Source of the DNA: Anaerorudis cellulosivorans
GTDB lineage: Bacteria > Bacteroidota > Bacteroidia > Bacteroidales > Dysgonomonadaceae
NCBI RefSeq assembly: GCF_025943985.1
Contig: NZ_JAPCWE010000004.1
Span: 148,791-212,790 of the forward strand
Direction: 5' to 3'
Length of the DNA: 64,000 bases
Part shown: positions 8,509 to 21,125 of the stretch, piece after piece
Numbering within the stretch: position 1 is the stretch's first letter
Layout: each line of letters starts with the position of its first letter
The notes under the pieces: model-generated
Database searches by the model: none
Told to the model about the DNA's origin: nothing
Seen by the model: only the letters and a program-made list of their open reading frames with translations
Program-made: the position numbers and the translations under genes

Positions 8509-11262
8509 ATGGATTACAACTTCGAAGAAATCGAGAAACGATGGAAGCAATACTGGATCGATCATCAAACTTATAAAGTTAAGGAAGATTCGTCAAAACC
8601 GAAATATTACGTTCTTGATATGTTCCCTTATCCTTCCGGAGCAGGACTGCACGTTGGCCATCCGCTTGGATACATCGCTTCAGATATTGTTGCAAGATAT
8701 AAACGACTTCAAGGTTTTAACGTGCTGCATCCTATGGGTTTCGATGCCTTTGGATTACCTGCCGAACAATATGCTATTCAAACCGGTCAGCATCCTGCCA
8801 TTACAACTTACAAAAATATAGCTCGTTATCGCGAACAACTGGATAAAATCGGTTTTTCGTATGATTGGAGCCGAGAGGTGATCACATGTGATCCTAACTA
8901 CTACAAATGGACACAATGGGCTTTTATAAAAATGTTTCATCATTATTACGATAATGAGCTTCAACGTGCCGAACCTATTGAGAATTTGGTAAAACATTTT
9001 GAAGAAAGAGGAACAGAAGGAATTCATGCCGAGGGAACCAAAGAATTGCACTTTACAGCCGACGAATGGAAAACGAAATCGGAAAGAGAAAAACAGGAAA
9101 TACTAATGAACTACCGCATTGCCTACTTGGGTGATACGATGGTAAATTGGTGCCCGCAATTGGGAACAGTGCTTGCTAACGATGAGGTGAGTGAGGGCTT
9201 TTCTATTCGTGGAGGATATCCGGTTGAACAGAAAAAGATGCGCCAGTGGTGTTTACGTGTTTCGGCCTATGCACAGCGATTGCTTGACGGCCTTGAGAAA
9301 ATAGATTGGTCGGATTCATTGAAGGAAACACAACGCAATTGGATTGGCCGTTCAGAAGGAGCAGTAGTTCATTTTAACACGCAAACCGGCGTTTCGTTTG
9401 ATGTGTTTACCACACGTCCCGATACAATTTTCGGGGTTACTTTTATGGTATTAGCTCCTGAAAGCGAATTGGTTGAACAACTTGTAACAGATGAACATCG
9501 CGAAACGGTTGATGCCTATTTGGAGAAAACAAAAAGGAAAACCGAGCGTGAGCGGATAGCAGATAAAACGGTAAGCGGGGTTTTCTCGGGATCCTATGCC
9601 ATACATCCTTTTACGGGAGAGTTGTTGCCTATTTGGATTTCGGACTATGTATTGGCCGGCTATGGTACAGGTGCTATTATGGCAGTGCCAGCTCACGATA
9701 GTCGCGATTATGCTTTTGCTAAACAATTCGATTTGCCTATTATTCCTTTAATTGAAGGATGTGATGTATCGGAAGAAAGTTTTGATGCCAAAGAGGGTAT
9801 TATGATGAATTCCGATTTTTTGAACGGACTTCCGGTGCAAGAGGCCATTTCTGCGGCTATTGATGAAATAGAGCAACGCGGAATAGGATACCGTAAAGTG
9901 AATTACCGTTTACGTGATGCCATTTTTTCGCGCCAACGGTATTGGGGTGAGCCATTCCCGATATATTATAAAGACGGGATGCCTTATACCCTCGATGAAA
10001 GTAAATTGCCTCTTGAATTACCTGAAGTAGATAAATTTCTTCCTACCGAAACCGGTGAACCCCCTTTGGCAAGGGCAAAAAATTGGAAAACCGAAGAAGG
10101 TTATCCGCTTGAAGTTTCAACGATGCCGGGTTTTGCCGGCTCATCAGCTTATTATCTTCGCTATATGGATCCTCACAATAATGAAGCACTGGTTTCTAAA
10201 GAAGCGGATGACTATTGGAAAAATGTCGATTTGTATATTGGTGGTACAGAACATGCTACCGGTCATCTTATATACAGTCGTTTCTGGAACAAATTTCTCT
10301 TTGACCTTGGGGTCTCATGCGTGGAGGAGCCTTTCCAAAAGCTCATTAACCAGGGAATGATTCAGGGGAGGAGTAATTTTGTGTATCGAATTATAAACAG
10401 TAATACTTTTGTTTCTTTCAATTTGAAAGATCAGTATGACACGATGCCTATTCATGTGGACATCAATATAGTGCATAACGATGTCCTCGATATTGATGCT
10501 TTTCGTAATTGGAATCCCGAATATAAAGATGCTGAATTTATTCTTGAAGACGGCAAATATATCTGCGGCTGGGCGGTTGAAAAAATGTCTAAATCGATGT
10601 TCAACGTGATAAACCCGGATGATATCGTAAAAAAATACGGTGCTGACACGTTACGTCTTTATGAAATGTTTCTTGGGCCTATCGAGCAGTCTAAACCTTG
10701 GGATACAAATGGGATTGATGGGGTTTATCGTTTTTTGCGTAAGTTTTGGAATTTGTTTTTCACCGATGATAATTTTTTGGTAACTGACGATGAACCCTCT
10801 AAAGAAGAATTGAAATCGTTACACAAACTTATCAAAAAGGTCACCTTCGATATCGAAAATTTTTCATTCAATACAGCCGTTTCGGCATTCATGATCTGCG
10901 TAAATGAATTGATTTCTTTAAAATGCAATAAGCGATCGATTTTAACCGATTTAACTATTTGTTTATCTCCTTTCGCTCCTCATATCGCCGAAGAGTTATG
11001 GCATCGCTTAGGTAATGAAACTACCATTTTCGATGTTCAATGGCCTACATATAATGAAGAGTATTTAAAGGAAAATACCTTTTCATATGCAATTTCCTTT
11101 AATGGGAAAACACGTTTCACACTCGATCTTCCTGCAGATGCTACTCGAGAAGAAATCGGAAAAACAGTTTTGGAGCACCCCAACTCGAAAAAATGGGTCG
11201 AAGACAAAACACCTCGAAAAATTATTATAGTACCCGGAAAAATCGTCAATATTGTTATCTGA
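8509..11262 (+). CDS. leuS: leucyl-tRNA synthetase
   Basis: 917-residue class I aminoacyl-tRNA synthetase that charges tRNA-Leu in the cytoplasm. The HIGH-type ATP motif is HVGH within [12 protein letters not shown] (about residue 50). The KMSKS loop is [11 protein letters not shown] (about residue 692). Between them lies the CP1 editing domain ([39 protein letters not shown]), with the conserved threonine-rich and GTGxIMxVPAHD motifs of an active post-transfer editing site. The C-terminal anticodon-binding region ends with a [14 protein letters not shown] tail typical of bacterial LeuRS. Preceded by a good promoter and AAAGGAGA; only 8 bp separate it from the YitT-like gene, so they probably share a transcript. 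Confidence 0.98.
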   Translation: MDYNFEEIEKRWKQYWIDHQTYKVKEDSSKPKYYVLDMFPYPSGAGLHVGHPLGYIASDIVARYKRLQGFNVLHPMGFDAFGLPAEQYAIQTGQHPAITTYKNIARYREQLDKIGFSYDWSREVITCDPNYYKWTQWAFIKMFHHYYDNELQRAEPIENLVKHFEERGTEGIHAEGTKELHFTADEWKTKSEREKQEILMNYRIAYLGDTMVNWCPQLGTVLANDEVSEGFSIRGGYPVEQKKMRQWCLRVSAYAQRLLDGLEKIDWSDSLKETQRNWIGRSEGAVVHFNTQTGVSFDVFTTRPDTIFGVTFMVLAPESELVEQLVTDEHRETVDAYLEKTKRKTERERIADKTVSGVFSGSYAIHPFTGELLPIWISDYVLAGYGTGAIMAVPAHDSRDYAFAKQFDLPIIPLIEGCDVSEESFDAKEGIMMNSDFLNGLPVQEAISAAIDEIEQRGIGYRKVNYRLRDAIFSRQRYWGEPFPIYYKDGMPYTLDESKLPLELPEVDKFLPTETGEPPLARAKNWKTEEGYPLEVSTMPGFAGSSAYYLRYMDPHNNEALVSKEADDYWKNVDLYIGGTEHATGHLIYSRFWNKFLFDLGVSCVEEPFQKLINQGMIQGRSNFVYRIINSNTFVSFNLKDQYDTMPIHVDINIVHNDVLDIDAFRNWNPEYKDAEFILEDGKYICGWAVEKMSKSMFNVINPDDIVKKYGADTLRLYEMFLGPIEQSKPWDTNGIDGVYRFLRKFWNLFFTDDNFLVTDDEPSKEELKSLHKLIKKVTFDIENFSFNTAVSAFMICVNELISLKCNKRSILTDLTICLSPFAPHIAEELWHRLGNETTIFDVQWPTYNEEYLKENTFSYAISFNGKTRFTLDLPADATREEIGKTVLEHPNSKKWVEDKTPRKIIIVPGKIVNIVI

Positions 11263-11270
11263 TCTCAATT

Positions 11271-12143
11271 ATGGAGAAGCAGGCTCAATTTACTTTCAAG
11301 AAGTTCTATGTAAAAGATTTTCTTACCATTTTTCTTGGAGCTTTTATGTATGCGCTGGGTATAACCCAGTTTATTATGCCTCATAAGTTTGTGACCGGCG
11401 GTCTTACAGGTGTAGGTGTATTATTGAATTATGCTTTCGACTTTCCTGTTTCTGTTTCCGTTTTAATGTTGAATACAATTCTATTGTTGATTTCGTTTCG
11501 GATTCTAGGAACGGATTTTTTGCTGAAAACAATTGTAGGTGTTGTTTCTTTAGCTCTTTTTATTGGCATGTTTGAAGGTTTTTCATGGGAACCCATTATG
11601 ACGAATGAACCACTGATAGCCGGAATTATCGGGGCTATTATGTGTGGAGTAGGAGTGGGTCTTGTTTTATCCGTTAATGGCAGTACAGGTGGTACCGATA
11701 TTATTGTAATGATCATTAATAAATATCGAAACATTACTCCCGGAAGAACCATGTTGTTGGTTGATTTAGCCATTGTTTCTTCTTCTTATCTCATTTTTCG
11801 CAGTATAGAAACCATTGTTTATGGCATTATCATTATTGCTTTAATGGCGACTTCGGTAGATTGGGCTCTCAATGGCATACGACAATCGGTGCAGTTTTTT
11901 ATTTTTTCTTCTAAATACGATGAAATCGCAACTCAGATAAATGAACAACTTCATCGGGGATGTACTGTGCTCGAAGGTATCGGCTGGTATTCTAAACAAC
12001 CGCAAAAAGTGTTACTTGTAATTGCAAAACGAAACGAATCGAACTCCATCTTTCGTCTTGTAAAAGAGATCGATGATAATGCCTTTGTCAGTCAGGCCTC
12101 TGTTATTGGTGTATATGGAAAAGGTTTTGATCGAATAAAGTAG
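11271..12143 (+). CDS. YitT/DUF2179 family membrane protein
   Basis: 290 residues from the ATG at 11271, which follows leuS by 8 bp; the ORF extends upstream inside leuS but that part is not credible. Five to six hydrophobic helices fill residues 20-200 (FLTIFLGAFMYALGITQFIM; motif NGSTGGTDIIVMIINKY in the middle), followed by a soluble DUF2179 domain (RGCTVLEGIGWYSKQPQKVL ... VIGVYGKGFDRIK). The family is an inner-membrane protein of unknown transport function, common in Firmicutes and Bacteroidetes. Downstream is the convergent mntP; no obvious terminator hairpin was seen in the 45-bp gap. Confidence 0.87.
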   Translation: MEKQAQFTFKKFYVKDFLTIFLGAFMYALGITQFIMPHKFVTGGLTGVGVLLNYAFDFPVSVSVLMLNTILLLISFRILGTDFLLKTIVGVVSLALFIGMFEGFSWEPIMTNEPLIAGIIGAIMCGVGVGLVLSVNGSTGGTDIIVMIINKYRNITPGRTMLLVDLAIVSSSYLIFRSIETIVYGIIIIALMATSVDWALNGIRQSVQFFIFSSKYDEIATQINEQLHRGCTVLEGIGWYSKQPQKVLLVIAKRNESNSIFRLVKEIDDNAFVSQASVIGVYGKGFDRIK

Positions 12144-12188
12144 ATTCTGCCGATAAATTATTTTTAATTATAGGTTGTTTTTTGCTTG

Positions 12189-12761
12189 TTACATTCCTAA
12201 CGAATGTTCAATCAAGATCTTAAGTCCAATAGCGATTAAAATAATACCACCTAAAATTTCTGTTTTCAAATGAAAACCTTTTCCGAATCGGATTCCTATC
12301 ATCATACCTATGAAAGAAAAAAACAAACTTATTAAGCCAATTATTGCAACACTTTTCCCGATAATTTGAGGATAGGGTACAAATATAATGCCTGTTGCCA
12401 GGGCGTCGATGCTGGTAGCTAATGCTAAAGGTATAAGTTTTATGAAACTGAATGAATTTATTTGGGTGTGGTTGCAATCAGAATCCTTTTTTTTCGTACC
12501 TTCAAAAAGCATTTTTCCTCCAATGAGTGTTAACAAACCAAAAGCTACCCAATGGTCGCTTTTTTTTATCATTTCCATAAAGGTCAGTCCTGCAAAATAC
12601 CCTATTAGAGTCATTAAAGCCTGGAAAAAACCAAATAGAAAAGCCATTGTTAGTGTTTGTTGGATATAAAATTTTTTTGCGCATATGCCTTTGCTTACCG
12701 AAACTGCAAAACAATCCATTGCCAAACCAACCCCAATAATAATTACTGAAAAAATGTCCAT
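12189..12761 (-). CDS. mntP: manganese efflux pump MntP
   Basis: 190 residues from MDIFSVIIIGVGLAMDCFAV (ATG at 12761), the standard family start. Six hydrophobic helices with the MntP hallmarks: an acidic residue in helix 1 (GLAMDCFAVSVSKG) and a repeat-related motif in the second half (ATSIDALATGIIFVP). The two inverted halves each carry the conserved Asp that binds Mn2+. It exports manganese across the inner membrane. It lies on the same strand as rpoC, 54 bp past its stop, with a strong terminator between them, so its expression depends on read-through or on a promoter inside the rpoC 3' end. No mn-responsive riboswitch fits in this gap. Confidence 0.93.
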   Translation of the reverse strand: MDIFSVIIIGVGLAMDCFAVSVSKGICAKKFYIQQTLTMAFLFGFFQALMTLIGYFAGLTFMEMIKKSDHWVAFGLLTLIGGKMLFEGTKKKDSDCNHTQINSFSFIKLIPLALATSIDALATGIIFVPYPQIIGKSVAIIGLISLFFSFIGMMIGIRFGKGFHLKTEILGGIILIAIGLKILIEHSLGM

Positions 12762-12768
12762 AATAATT

Positions 12769-12795
12769 AAAAAAAAGCTACTCATTTTGAGTAGC
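12769..12795 (-). terminator. Terminator of the rpoBC operon
   Basis: Perfect 8-bp stem GCTACTCA / TGAGTAGC (12777-12784 with 12788-12795), 3-nt loop, followed leftward by a run of eight T. It lies about 20 bp past the rpoC stop and ends the ribosomal protein/RNA polymerase operon just before mntP. The symmetric A and T tracts could let it work in both directions. Confidence 0.9.
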
Positions 12796-12815
12796 TTTTT
12801 AATATTTGTAGAAAT

Positions 12816-15800
12816 CTATTCCTCTTCTTCTTCTTTTGTTACGTCCTCTAAAATACGTGATTGTGCAGATATATTCATCTTTTCAAAATCTTCTTTTGAG
12901 CCGACAATGATCTTTTCGAATTCACGCTGTCCTGTACCGGCCGGAATGCGGTGGCCACAAATGACATTTTCTTTCAGCCCTTCTAAGGTATCCACTTTCC
13001 CGTTGATGGCTGCTTCGCTGAGCACTTTAGTAGTTTCCTGGAATGATGCTGCGGACATGAAACTGTAGGTTTGCAATGCAGCCCGTGTAATTCCTTGTAA
13101 AACCTGATTTGCCGTTGCAGGAATGGCATCTCGTGCTTTTACCGGTTTTAGGTCGCGGCGTTTCAACGAACTGTTTTCATCGCGAAGCTTGCGGGCAGTT
13201 ACGATTTGCCCTGGCTCAAATATTTGAGAATCTCCCGGATCGACAATAACTTTTTTACCCCATATGCGATCGTTTTCTTCCATTAATTCGTTTTTGTCGA
13301 CCAGCTGCTTTTCCAAGAATCGTGTATCACCGGGATCAACGATTTCAACTTTACGCATCATTTGACGAACAATAACTTCGAAATGTTTATCGTTGATTTT
13401 TACACCCTGCAAACGATAGACATCCTGAATTTCGTTTACGATATATTCTTGGACAGCTGTAGGTCCCTTTATAGCTAAAATATCAGAAGGGGTAATAGCT
13501 CCATCCGATAATGGCATTCCGGCACGAACAAAATCGTTTTCCTGAACAAGAATCTGCTTGGAAAGGGGTACAAGGTATTTTTTTACTTCTCCTGTTTTGG
13601 AAGTGATAAAAATTTCTTGATTTCCTCGTTTAACTTTTCCGAACGACACTTCGCCGTCGATTTCGGCAACAATTGCGGGATTTGAAGGATTGCGCGCTTC
13701 AAAAAGTTCCGTTACACGTGGTAATCCCCCTGTAATATCTCCGGTTTTACCTACAGCACGAGGTATCTTTGCCAAGATATCTCCGGCTTTGATTTCGTCA
13801 TTTTCATTTTTAACGATGTGAGCGCCTAATGGCAAGGTGTATGTACGTAAAATGTCTCCATTTTCGTTTACAATGAAAGCAGATGGAGCTTTGGTCTTAT
13901 CTCGCGATTCAATGATCACTTTTTCTTTTAATCCGGTTTGCTCATCTGATTCTACTTTATAGGTAATATTTTCGATAAAATTATCGAAATGAATTCTTCC
14001 ACTTGCCTCCGAAATAATAACAGCATTGAACGGATCCCATTCGCAAATGAGATCGCCTTTCTGAACTTTGTCACCTTCGTCATAATATAATTTTGCCCCA
14101 TATGGCACATTGTGTGAGAGCAGCACAATTTTTGTGTTCGGATCCACAATACGCATTTCTACCAGACGGCTTACTACTATTTTGTAAGGTTTGCCGTTGG
14201 CGTTTTTTTCTTGGGGATCGACCACTCGAAGTTCTTCAAACTCCAGTATTCCGTCGTATTTGGCAATGATATTGCTTTCGGCTGCAATATTTGATGCAAT
14301 ACCACCTACGTGGAAGGTTCGAAGTGTAAGTTGGGTTCCCGGTTCACCAATAGACTGTGCAGCAATAACGCCTACAGCTTCGCCTTTTTCTACCAGACGG
14401 CTGCTGGCCAGGTTACGTCCGTAGCATTTTGAACAAACGCCATGTCGTGCTTCACACGTGAGAACAGAACGAATTTCAACTTGTTCGATGGGCGATTCAT
14501 CGATTTTTTTTGCAATTTCTTCGGTAATTTCTTCTCCGGATCGTACCAGAATCTCTCCTGTAAAGGGGTGCTGCACATCGTGAACAGAGATGCGTCCTAA
14601 TATTCTCTCATAGAGTGATGCTACGACTTCATCATTGTTTTTTAATGCTGTAGCAACTAATCCGCGAAGTGTACCGCAGTCTTCCTCTGTCACAATTACG
14701 TCTTGTGCAACATCAACCAATCGTCGGGTTAGGTATCCCGCATCGGCCGTCTTTAAAGCCGTGTCGGCAAGTCCTTTACGCGCACCGTGAGTTGAAATAA
14801 AGTATTCGAGCACTGACAATCCTTCTTTAAAGTTCGCAAGGATAGGATTTTCGATGATCTGAGCGCTTTCCGCACCACTTTTTTGTGGTTTGGCCATCAA
14901 GCCACGCATACCCGATAACTGACGAATTTGTTCGCGTGAACCACGTGCTCCCGAATCCAACATCATGTATACCGAATTAAATCCTTGATCATCTTCTGCC
15001 AGCTTTTTCATCAAGATGTTGGACAACTTCGAATTGATATGGGTCCATGTATCGATAATCTGATTATATCGTTCGTTATAAGTAATGAACCCCATGTTGT
15101 AATTTTCCATAATCTGCTCAACTTCAGCGTAACCTTCACGTATGAGCTCATCTTTTTCAGGAGGAATAATAATGTCTTCCAGATTGAACGAAAGCCCCCC
15201 CTTGAACGCCATTTTGTATCCGAGATCTTTTATATCATCCAAATATTGAGCAGTACGAGCCATTCCGCATTTTTTGATAACAAGGCCAATAATATCACGA
15301 AGCGATTTCTTTGAAAGAAGCTCATTAATATAGCCTACTTCTTTTGGAATATATTCGTTTGTGATAACTCGTCCTACAGTGGTTTCGTGCATTTTACGGA
15401 TCGGATTTCCGTTTTCATCTATATCGTCAACGATCACTTTTACCAAAGCGTGAATATCGACTTTCCCTTCATTATATGCAATAATGGCTTCCTCTTCTCC
15501 GTAAAAGGTCATACCTTCGCCTTTTGCTCCCGGACGGATCTTGGTAATGTAATATAATCCGAGAACCATATCTTGAGAAGGAACAGTGATAGGTGCTCCG
15601 TTGGCAGGATTCAGGATATTATGCGACGATAGCATTAATAACTGAGCTTCCAATATTGCTTCGTTGCTTAATGGAAGATGAACGGCCATCTGGTCCCCAT
15701 CAAAGTCGGCATTAAATGCCGTACATGCAAGTGGATGAAGTTGAATGGCTTTTCCTTCGATAAGTTTAGGCTGGAATGCTTGAATACCTAAACGATGCAA

Positions 15801-17117
15801 TGTCGGAGCACGGTTTAGAAGTACCGGATGTCCTTTCATTACATATTCCAGGATATCGTAAACAACCGGTTCTTTGCGATCGACAATCTTTTTTGCTGAT
15901 TTTACGGTTTTAACAATACCCCTTTCAATAAGTTTGCGGATAATGAACGGTTTATACAGTTCGGCTGCCATGTCTTTTGGCAAACCGCATTCGTGCATTT
16001 TTAATTCCGGGCCCACCACAATAACCGATCGAGCCGAATAATCCACACGTTTACCAAGCAGATTTTGACGGAAACGTCCTTGTTTCCCTTTCAAACTGTC
16101 CGAAAGCGATTTTAGCGGTCGGTTGGATTCTGTTTTAATTGCACTTGATTTCCTTGAATTATCGAAAAGAGAGTCAACAGCCTCCTGTAACATGCGTTTC
16201 TCGTTTCTGAGAATTACTTCGGGAGCTTTAATATCGATAAGCCTTTTCAGTCGGTTGTTGCGGATAATCACACGACGATATAGATCGTTTAAATCAGATG
16301 TTGCAAAACGACCTCCGTCGAGGGGTACCAGCGGACGAAGCTCAGGTGGGATGACGGGGATCACTTTCATGATCATCCATTCAGGCTTATTGATGTGTTT
16401 AGAACTCCGAAAAGCTTCTACTACCTGGAGTCTTTTCAATGCTTCATCTTTTCGTTGCTGGGAGGTATCCGTACTCGCACGGTGACGCAGCTGATTTGCC
16501 AATTTGTCGAGATTCAATCTTTCTAAAAGGTCTAAAATTGCTTCCGCTCCCATTTTTGCAATGAACTTGTCGGGATCAGAATCTTCTAGTTGTTGATTCT
16601 CTTTGGGTATTGAATTTAGCAATTCCAAATATTCATCTTCGGTAAGTAGATCGTTTTCTTCTACCTTATCTTTTAAAATACCTTGTTGAATAACTACATA
16701 TCTTTCGTAGTAGATAATGGAATCGAGTTTTTTTGTTGAAATTCCCAGCAGGTAACCTATTTTGTTGGGCAATGTTCTAAAATACCAGATATGAGCAACC
16801 GGCACTACCAACCTTATGTGTCCTGTACGCTCTCTGCGTACTTTTTTTTCGGTTACTTCAACGCCGCATCGGTCACAAACAATCCCTTTATAACGGATCC
16901 GTTTATATTTCCCGCAATGACACTCGTAGTCCTTAACGGGGCCGAAAATACGTTCACAGAAAAGTCCGTCACGTTCGGGTTTGTACGTACGATAATTGAT
17001 AGTTTCAGGTTTTAATACCTCACCATATGAATTTTCGAGAATTTCTTCGGGTGAAGCTAAACTGATAGTAATTTTTGAAAAGTTACTCTTTATTTTATTG
17101 TCTTTTCTAAATGCCAT
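12816..17117 (-). CDS. rpoC: DNA-directed RNA polymerase subunit beta'
   Basis: 1433 residues, full length for Bacteroidetes. The N-terminal zinc site is visible ([20 protein letters not shown]), as are the rudder/lid region, the catalytic Mg2+ motif [12 protein letters not shown] that chelates the active-site metal through three Asp, the bridge-helix/trigger-loop zone ([20 protein letters not shown]), and the second zinc cluster ([17 protein letters not shown]). The subunit forms the cytoplasmic core polymerase with RpoB, RpoA and RpoZ. It follows rpoB by 96 bp and ends in a strong terminator. The acidic C-terminus (KEEEEE) is short. Nothing suggests truncation. Confidence 0.99.
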   Translation of the reverse strand: MAFRKDNKIKSNFSKITISLASPEEILENSYGEVLKPETINYRTYKPERDGLFCERIFGPVKDYECHCGKYKRIRYKGIVCDRCGVEVTEKKVRRERTGHIRLVVPVAHIWYFRTLPNKIGYLLGISTKKLDSIIYYERYVVIQQGILKDKVEENDLLTEDEYLELLNSIPKENQQLEDSDPDKFIAKMGAEAILDLLERLNLDKLANQLRHRASTDTSQQRKDEALKRLQVVEAFRSSKHINKPEWMIMKVIPVIPPELRPLVPLDGGRFATSDLNDLYRRVIIRNNRLKRLIDIKAPEVILRNEKRMLQEAVDSLFDNSRKSSAIKTESNRPLKSLSDSLKGKQGRFRQNLLGKRVDYSARSVIVVGPELKMHECGLPKDMAAELYKPFIIRKLIERGIVKTVKSAKKIVDRKEPVVYDILEYVMKGHPVLLNRAPTLHRLGIQAFQPKLIEGKAIQLHPLACTAFNADFDGDQMAVHLPLSNEAILEAQLLMLSSHNILNPANGAPITVPSQDMVLGLYYITKIRPGAKGEGMTFYGEEEAIIAYNEGKVDIHALVKVIVDDIDENGNPIRKMHETTVGRVITNEYIPKEVGYINELLSKKSLRDIIGLVIKKCGMARTAQYLDDIKDLGYKMAFKGGLSFNLEDIIIPPEKDELIREGYAEVEQIMENYNMGFITYNERYNQIIDTWTHINSKLSNILMKKLAEDDQGFNSVYMMLDSGARGSREQIRQLSGMRGLMAKPQKSGAESAQIIENPILANFKEGLSVLEYFISTHGARKGLADTALKTADAGYLTRRLVDVAQDVIVTEEDCGTLRGLVATALKNNDEVVASLYERILGRISVHDVQHPFTGEILVRSGEEITEEIAKKIDESPIEQVEIRSVLTCEARHGVCSKCYGRNLASSRLVEKGEAVGVIAAQSIGEPGTQLTLRTFHVGGIASNIAAESNIIAKYDGILEFEELRVVDPQEKNANGKPYKIVVSRLVEMRIVDPNTKIVLLSHNVPYGAKLYYDEGDKVQKGDLICEWDPFNAVIISEASGRIHFDNFIENITYKVESDEQTGLKEKVIIESRDKTKAPSAFIVNENGDILRTYTLPLGAHIVKNENDEIKAGDILAKIPRAVGKTGDITGGLPRVTELFEARNPSNPAIVAEIDGEVSFGKVKRGNQEIFITSKTGEVKKYLVPLSKQILVQENDFVRAGMPLSDGAITPSDILAIKGPTAVQEYIVNEIQDVYRLQGVKINDKHFEVIVRQMMRKVEIVDPGDTRFLEKQLVDKNELMEENDRIWGKKVIVDPGDSQIFEPGQIVTARKLRDENSSLKRRDLKPVKARDAIPATANQVLQGITRAALQTYSFMSAASFQETTKVLSEAAINGKVDTLEGLKENVICGHRIPAGTGQREFEKIIVGSKEDFEKMNISAQSRILEDVTKEEEEE

Positions 17118-17213
17118 ACATGTTATGTCTATAAAGAGTTGTAAATATTTTTTAAATTGAAAACGGTCCGAATCGATAGATTCATTTGATATCCGTTTTT
17201 GAAGTTATGAGGA

Positions 17214-20200
17214 TTAATCGAGGGTAATGCTCAATCCCAATCCTCTAAGTTCATGGAGCAATACGTTTAACGATTCAGGGATTCCCGGTTGTGGCATAGG
17301 ATCACCTTTTACGATGGCTTCATATGCTTTTGAGCGTCCCATAACATCATCGGATTTGATGGTCAGAATTTCCTGAAGAATATAAGCTGCACCGAATGCT
17401 TCAAGAGCCCAAACTTCCATTTCTCCAAAACGTTGTCCGCCAAATTGAGCTTTACCGCCTAATGGTTGTTGCGTAATGAGTGAATACGGGCCGATAGATC
17501 GGGCATGCATTTTATCTTCAACCATATGTCCAAGCTTCATCATGTAAATGATACCTACGGTTGCAGGCTGGTCAAATCGTTCTCCTGTTCCTCCATCATA
17601 AAGGTGGGTTTTTCCGTAGCGAGGCAATCCTCCTTTCTCAGTCCATTCATCTAGGTTCTCAAGGGTAGCACCGTCAAAAATGGGAGTAGCAAAACGCATA
17701 TTCAGTTTTTCTCCTGCCCATCCGAGAACAGTTTCAAAAATTTGCCCTAAATTCATTCGCGATGGAACACCCAGCGGGTTCAAAACAATGTCTACCGGTG
17801 TTCCGTCTGCAAGGAAAGGCATATCTTCTTGCCGTACGATCTTGGAAACGATACCTTTGTTACCATGTCGACCGGCCAGTTTATCTCCCACCTGAACTTT
17901 TCGTTTTTTAGCTACATAAACCTTAGCAATTTGCATAATTCCCGATGGAAGTTCATCTCCAATTGTAAGATCAAAACGTTTTCGTTTGAGTTCTGAATCC
18001 AATTCCTTGTATTTGCGCAAGTAATTGATCACAGTAGAGCGGATCAATTCGTTCTTGTGTGGATCGTTTGTCCATTTATTCAGTTGGATAGATTGATAAT
18101 CGATTTCTTGCAATACCTTTGCTGTGAATTTTGCCCCTTTAGGAATTACCTCAATGTTTGTATAATCTTTTACACCTGCAGAGGTTTTACCTTCGGTGAG
18201 CGCAAGCAATTTTTCGATAAGGATCTTTTTTAAATCTTCCATTTTGGCTTCGTATTCTTCCTCTAGTTTTGGAAGCAATGCCTTGTTGGATAATTTGTTT
18301 TTCCCTTTTTTAATTGCTCTTGAGAATAAGTTCGTATTGATCACAACTCCACTGAGTGAAGGAGAGGCTTTCAATGAAGCATCTTTTACATCACCTGCTT
18401 TGTCTCCGAAGATAGCACGAAGGAGTTTTTCTTCGGGAGACGGATCCGATTCCCCTTTAGGTGTGATTTTTCCGATGAGGATGTCTCCGGGTTGAACGCG
18501 TGCGCCTACTCGAATTATTCCTCTTTCGTCTAAATCCTTGGTAGCATCTTCACTTACATTTGGGATATCGGATGTCAGCTCTTCAAGTCCTCGTTTGGTT
18601 TCACGTACTTCCAACGAGAATTCTTCTACGTGTACCGATGTAAAAATATCTTCGCTAACCACACGTTCACTAAGCACAATAGCATCTTCGAAGTTGTATC
18701 CCTTCCATGGCATAAATGCCACCTTCAGGTTTTTCCCCAAGGCCAACTCTCCTTTTTCGGATCCATATCCTTCGGTTAATATTTGGCCTTTTGTTACTTT
18801 ATCTCCTTTTCTACAAAGAGGACGCAGATCGACAGTTGTGTTTTGGTTTGTTTTACGAAATTTGGGGATAGTGTATGTTTTTACGGAATCCTCAAAGCTC
18901 GTAAATTCTTCTTCTTCCGTTCTGTTATATTTAATTTTAATGGTTGTTGCATCAACATAAATTACTTCCCCATCGCCTTCAGCCATAAGTTGACTACGGG
19001 AATCTTTAATAACCTGTTCTTCGATTCCGGTGCCTACTATCGGTGCTTCGGTGCGTATTAACGGAACGGCTTGCCTCATCATGTTTGACCCCATCAATGC
19101 GCGGTTGGCATCGTCATGTTCAAGAAACGGAATCAGTGCCGCTGCAATGGAAGCTATCTGCATGGGTGATACATCCATCATTTCTACCTGTTCGGGTGAA
19201 ACAACAGGATAATCGGCGTCTTTTCGGGCTTTCACACGTGGTAAGATAAATCTTCCTTCATCATCGAGTGGCGCATTACCTTGGGCGATCACTTTTCCTT
19301 CTTCTTCTTCGGCTGCCAGATAAATTATGTTCTCGTTTTTTATATCGACTTTTCCGTCTTTTGCTTTTCTATACGGAGTTTCGATAAACCCAAGATCATT
19401 AATTTTTGCGTAAATGCATAATGAGGAAATAAGTCCAATATTCGGTCCTTCAGGAGTTTCAATTGGACATAGACGTCCATAGTGCGTATAATGTACGTCA
19501 CGTACTTCAAAACCAGCGCGTTCTCGCGACAAACCACCGGGCCCCAATGCCGATAAACGGCGCTTATGTGTAATTTCTGCCAGTGGATTGGTTTGATCCA
19601 TGAATTGGGACAAAGCATTCGTACCGAAGAAGGTGTTAATAACCGATGAAATGGTTTTGGCATTGATGAGATCAACGGGTGTGAATACCTCGTTGTCACG
19701 TACATTCATCCTCTCACGAATAATTCGGGCCATGCGGTTCAGTCCTACACCGAATTGGTTATATAACTGCTCTCCCACTGTGCGTACACGTCTGTTGCTG
19801 AGATGATCTATATCATCCACAATGGCTTTGGAGTTAACCAATTCAATCAGATATTTTATAATTTCTATGATATCTTCTTTGGTAAGAACTCGAATTTTAT
19901 CGTCAATATTAAGGTTCAGTTTTTTGTTAATTCTGTAACGACCCACGTCACCCAAATCGTATCTTTTTTCAGAGAAGAAAAGATTGGTAATTACTTCTCT
20001 GGCACTGGCATCATCGGCAGGCTCAGCACTGCGAATTAATCGATAGATATGACGTACGGCATCGATTTCGGAATTGCTCGGATCTTTTTGTAACGTATTA
20101 TAGATAATCGAGTAGTCCGACATGTTGGGTGTTTCTTTATGTAGCAAAATGGATGAAACACCCGATTCCAGAATTTCCTCTATTTCTTCTTCCCCGAGAA

Positions 20201-21026
20201 TGGTTTCCCGTTCAATAATGACCTCGTTTCTTTCTATAGAAGTTACTTCGCCTGTGTCTTCATCTACAAAATCTTCCATCCACGATTTGAGTACTCGCGC
20301 TGCTAGTTTACGACCCATTACCTTTTTCAGGTTGGTTTTTGTAACTTTTACTTCTTCCGCAAGATCAAAAATCTCGAGGATGTCTTTGTCGCTTTCAAAC
20401 CCGATAGCGCGTAACAGTGTAGTGACAGGCAATTTCTTTTTCCTGTCAATGTAAGCGTACATTACACTGTTAATATCGGTTGCAAACTCAATCCATGATC
20501 CTTTGAATGGGATTATACGGGCCGAGTAGAGTTTTGTACCGTTTGCATGCACACTTTGACCGAAGAAAACACCGGGGGAGCGATGTAATTGTGAAACCAC
20601 TACACGTTCGGCTCCATTGATCACAAAAGTACCTTTTTCGGTCATATAAGGAATTGTTCCCAGATATACATCTTGAATGACAGGTGCAAAATCTTCATGA
20701 TCAGGATCGGTGCAGTATAGATATAATTTAGCTTTTAGAGGAACGCTATAGGTTAGGCCTCTTTCTATACACTCTTCAATAGAATAACGCGGAGGATCAA
20801 TGTAGTAATCAAGGAATTCCAAGACAAAGTTGTTGCGAGTGTCTGTAATGGGGAAGTTTTCCATGAAAACTTTGTACAATCCCTCGTTTTTTCTTTTTTC
20901 CGGTGGTGCATCAAGTTGTAAAAAATCTTGAAACGATTTCAACTGAACTTCCAAAAAATCAGGGAAGTCGAGAGGATTTTTAATTGTTGCGAAATTTATT
21001 CGTTGGTTGGTGTTATTTGAAGACAT
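17214..21026 (-). CDS. rpoB: DNA-directed RNA polymerase subunit beta
   Basis: 1270 residues, normal for the phylum. The rifampicin-binding cluster reads [20 protein letters not shown] followed by ALGPGGL, with the usual wild-type Gln, Asp, His, Arg and Ser positions, so target-based rifampicin resistance is not expected. Other conserved blocks are GHKRRLS-type fork loop residues, [31 protein letters not shown] and the C-terminal clamp region [15 protein letters not shown] hairpin in the 99-bp gap from rplL probably attenuates transcription into rpoBC. Forms the catalytic core with RpoC. Confidence 0.99.
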   Translation of the reverse strand: MSSNNTNQRINFATIKNPLDFPDFLEVQLKSFQDFLQLDAPPEKRKNEGLYKVFMENFPITDTRNNFVLEFLDYYIDPPRYSIEECIERGLTYSVPLKAKLYLYCTDPDHEDFAPVIQDVYLGTIPYMTEKGTFVINGAERVVVSQLHRSPGVFFGQSVHANGTKLYSARIIPFKGSWIEFATDINSVMYAYIDRKKKLPVTTLLRAIGFESDKDILEIFDLAEEVKVTKTNLKKVMGRKLAARVLKSWMEDFVDEDTGEVTSIERNEVIIERETILGEEEIEEILESGVSSILLHKETPNMSDYSIIYNTLQKDPSNSEIDAVRHIYRLIRSAEPADDASAREVITNLFFSEKRYDLGDVGRYRINKKLNLNIDDKIRVLTKEDIIEIIKYLIELVNSKAIVDDIDHLSNRRVRTVGEQLYNQFGVGLNRMARIIRERMNVRDNEVFTPVDLINAKTISSVINTFFGTNALSQFMDQTNPLAEITHKRRLSALGPGGLSRERAGFEVRDVHYTHYGRLCPIETPEGPNIGLISSLCIYAKINDLGFIETPYRKAKDGKVDIKNENIIYLAAEEEEGKVIAQGNAPLDDEGRFILPRVKARKDADYPVVSPEQVEMMDVSPMQIASIAAALIPFLEHDDANRALMGSNMMRQAVPLIRTEAPIVGTGIEEQVIKDSRSQLMAEGDGEVIYVDATTIKIKYNRTEEEEFTSFEDSVKTYTIPKFRKTNQNTTVDLRPLCRKGDKVTKGQILTEGYGSEKGELALGKNLKVAFMPWKGYNFEDAIVLSERVVSEDIFTSVHVEEFSLEVRETKRGLEELTSDIPNVSEDATKDLDERGIIRVGARVQPGDILIGKITPKGESDPSPEEKLLRAIFGDKAGDVKDASLKASPSLSGVVINTNLFSRAIKKGKNKLSNKALLPKLEEEYEAKMEDLKKILIEKLLALTEGKTSAGVKDYTNIEVIPKGAKFTAKVLQEIDYQSIQLNKWTNDPHKNELIRSTVINYLRKYKELDSELKRKRFDLTIGDELPSGIMQIAKVYVAKKRKVQVGDKLAGRHGNKGIVSKIVRQEDMPFLADGTPVDIVLNPLGVPSRMNLGQIFETVLGWAGEKLNMRFATPIFDGATLENLDEWTEKGGLPRYGKTHLYDGGTGERFDQPATVGIIYMMKLGHMVEDKMHARSIGPYSLITQQPLGGKAQFGGQRFGEMEVWALEAFGAAYILQEILTIKSDDVMGRSKAYEAIVKGDPMPQPGIPESLNVLLHELRGLGLSITLD

Positions 21027-21066
21027 GCGAATGTATTTTTTGAACTTAATATGTATTGAAACAAAA

Positions 21067-21098
21067 GGTTAAGAACCTTCTTCGGAAGATTCTTAACC
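21067..21098 (-). promoter_or_regulatory. Stem-loop between rplL and rpoB (probable attenuator)
   Basis: Read leftward, GGTTAAGAATCTTC, loop CGAA, GAAGGTTCTTAACC: a 14-bp stem with one G-U wobble, followed by TTTTGTTT. A smaller hairpin (ACCTAA/TTAGGT) lies just upstream. Its place between rplL and rpoB matches the partial terminator known in E. coli that sets the ratio of ribosomal protein to polymerase transcripts. The hairpin is seen; its activity is inferred. Confidence 0.7.
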
Positions 21099-21125
21099 AA
21101 ATTAACCTAATTTTAGGTAGCTTTG

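Noticed and set aside
12762..12815. Manganese riboswitch (yybP-ykoY) before mntP
   Set aside because: The gap is only 54 bp and is occupied by the rpoC terminator; a riboswitch of about 100 nt does not fit.
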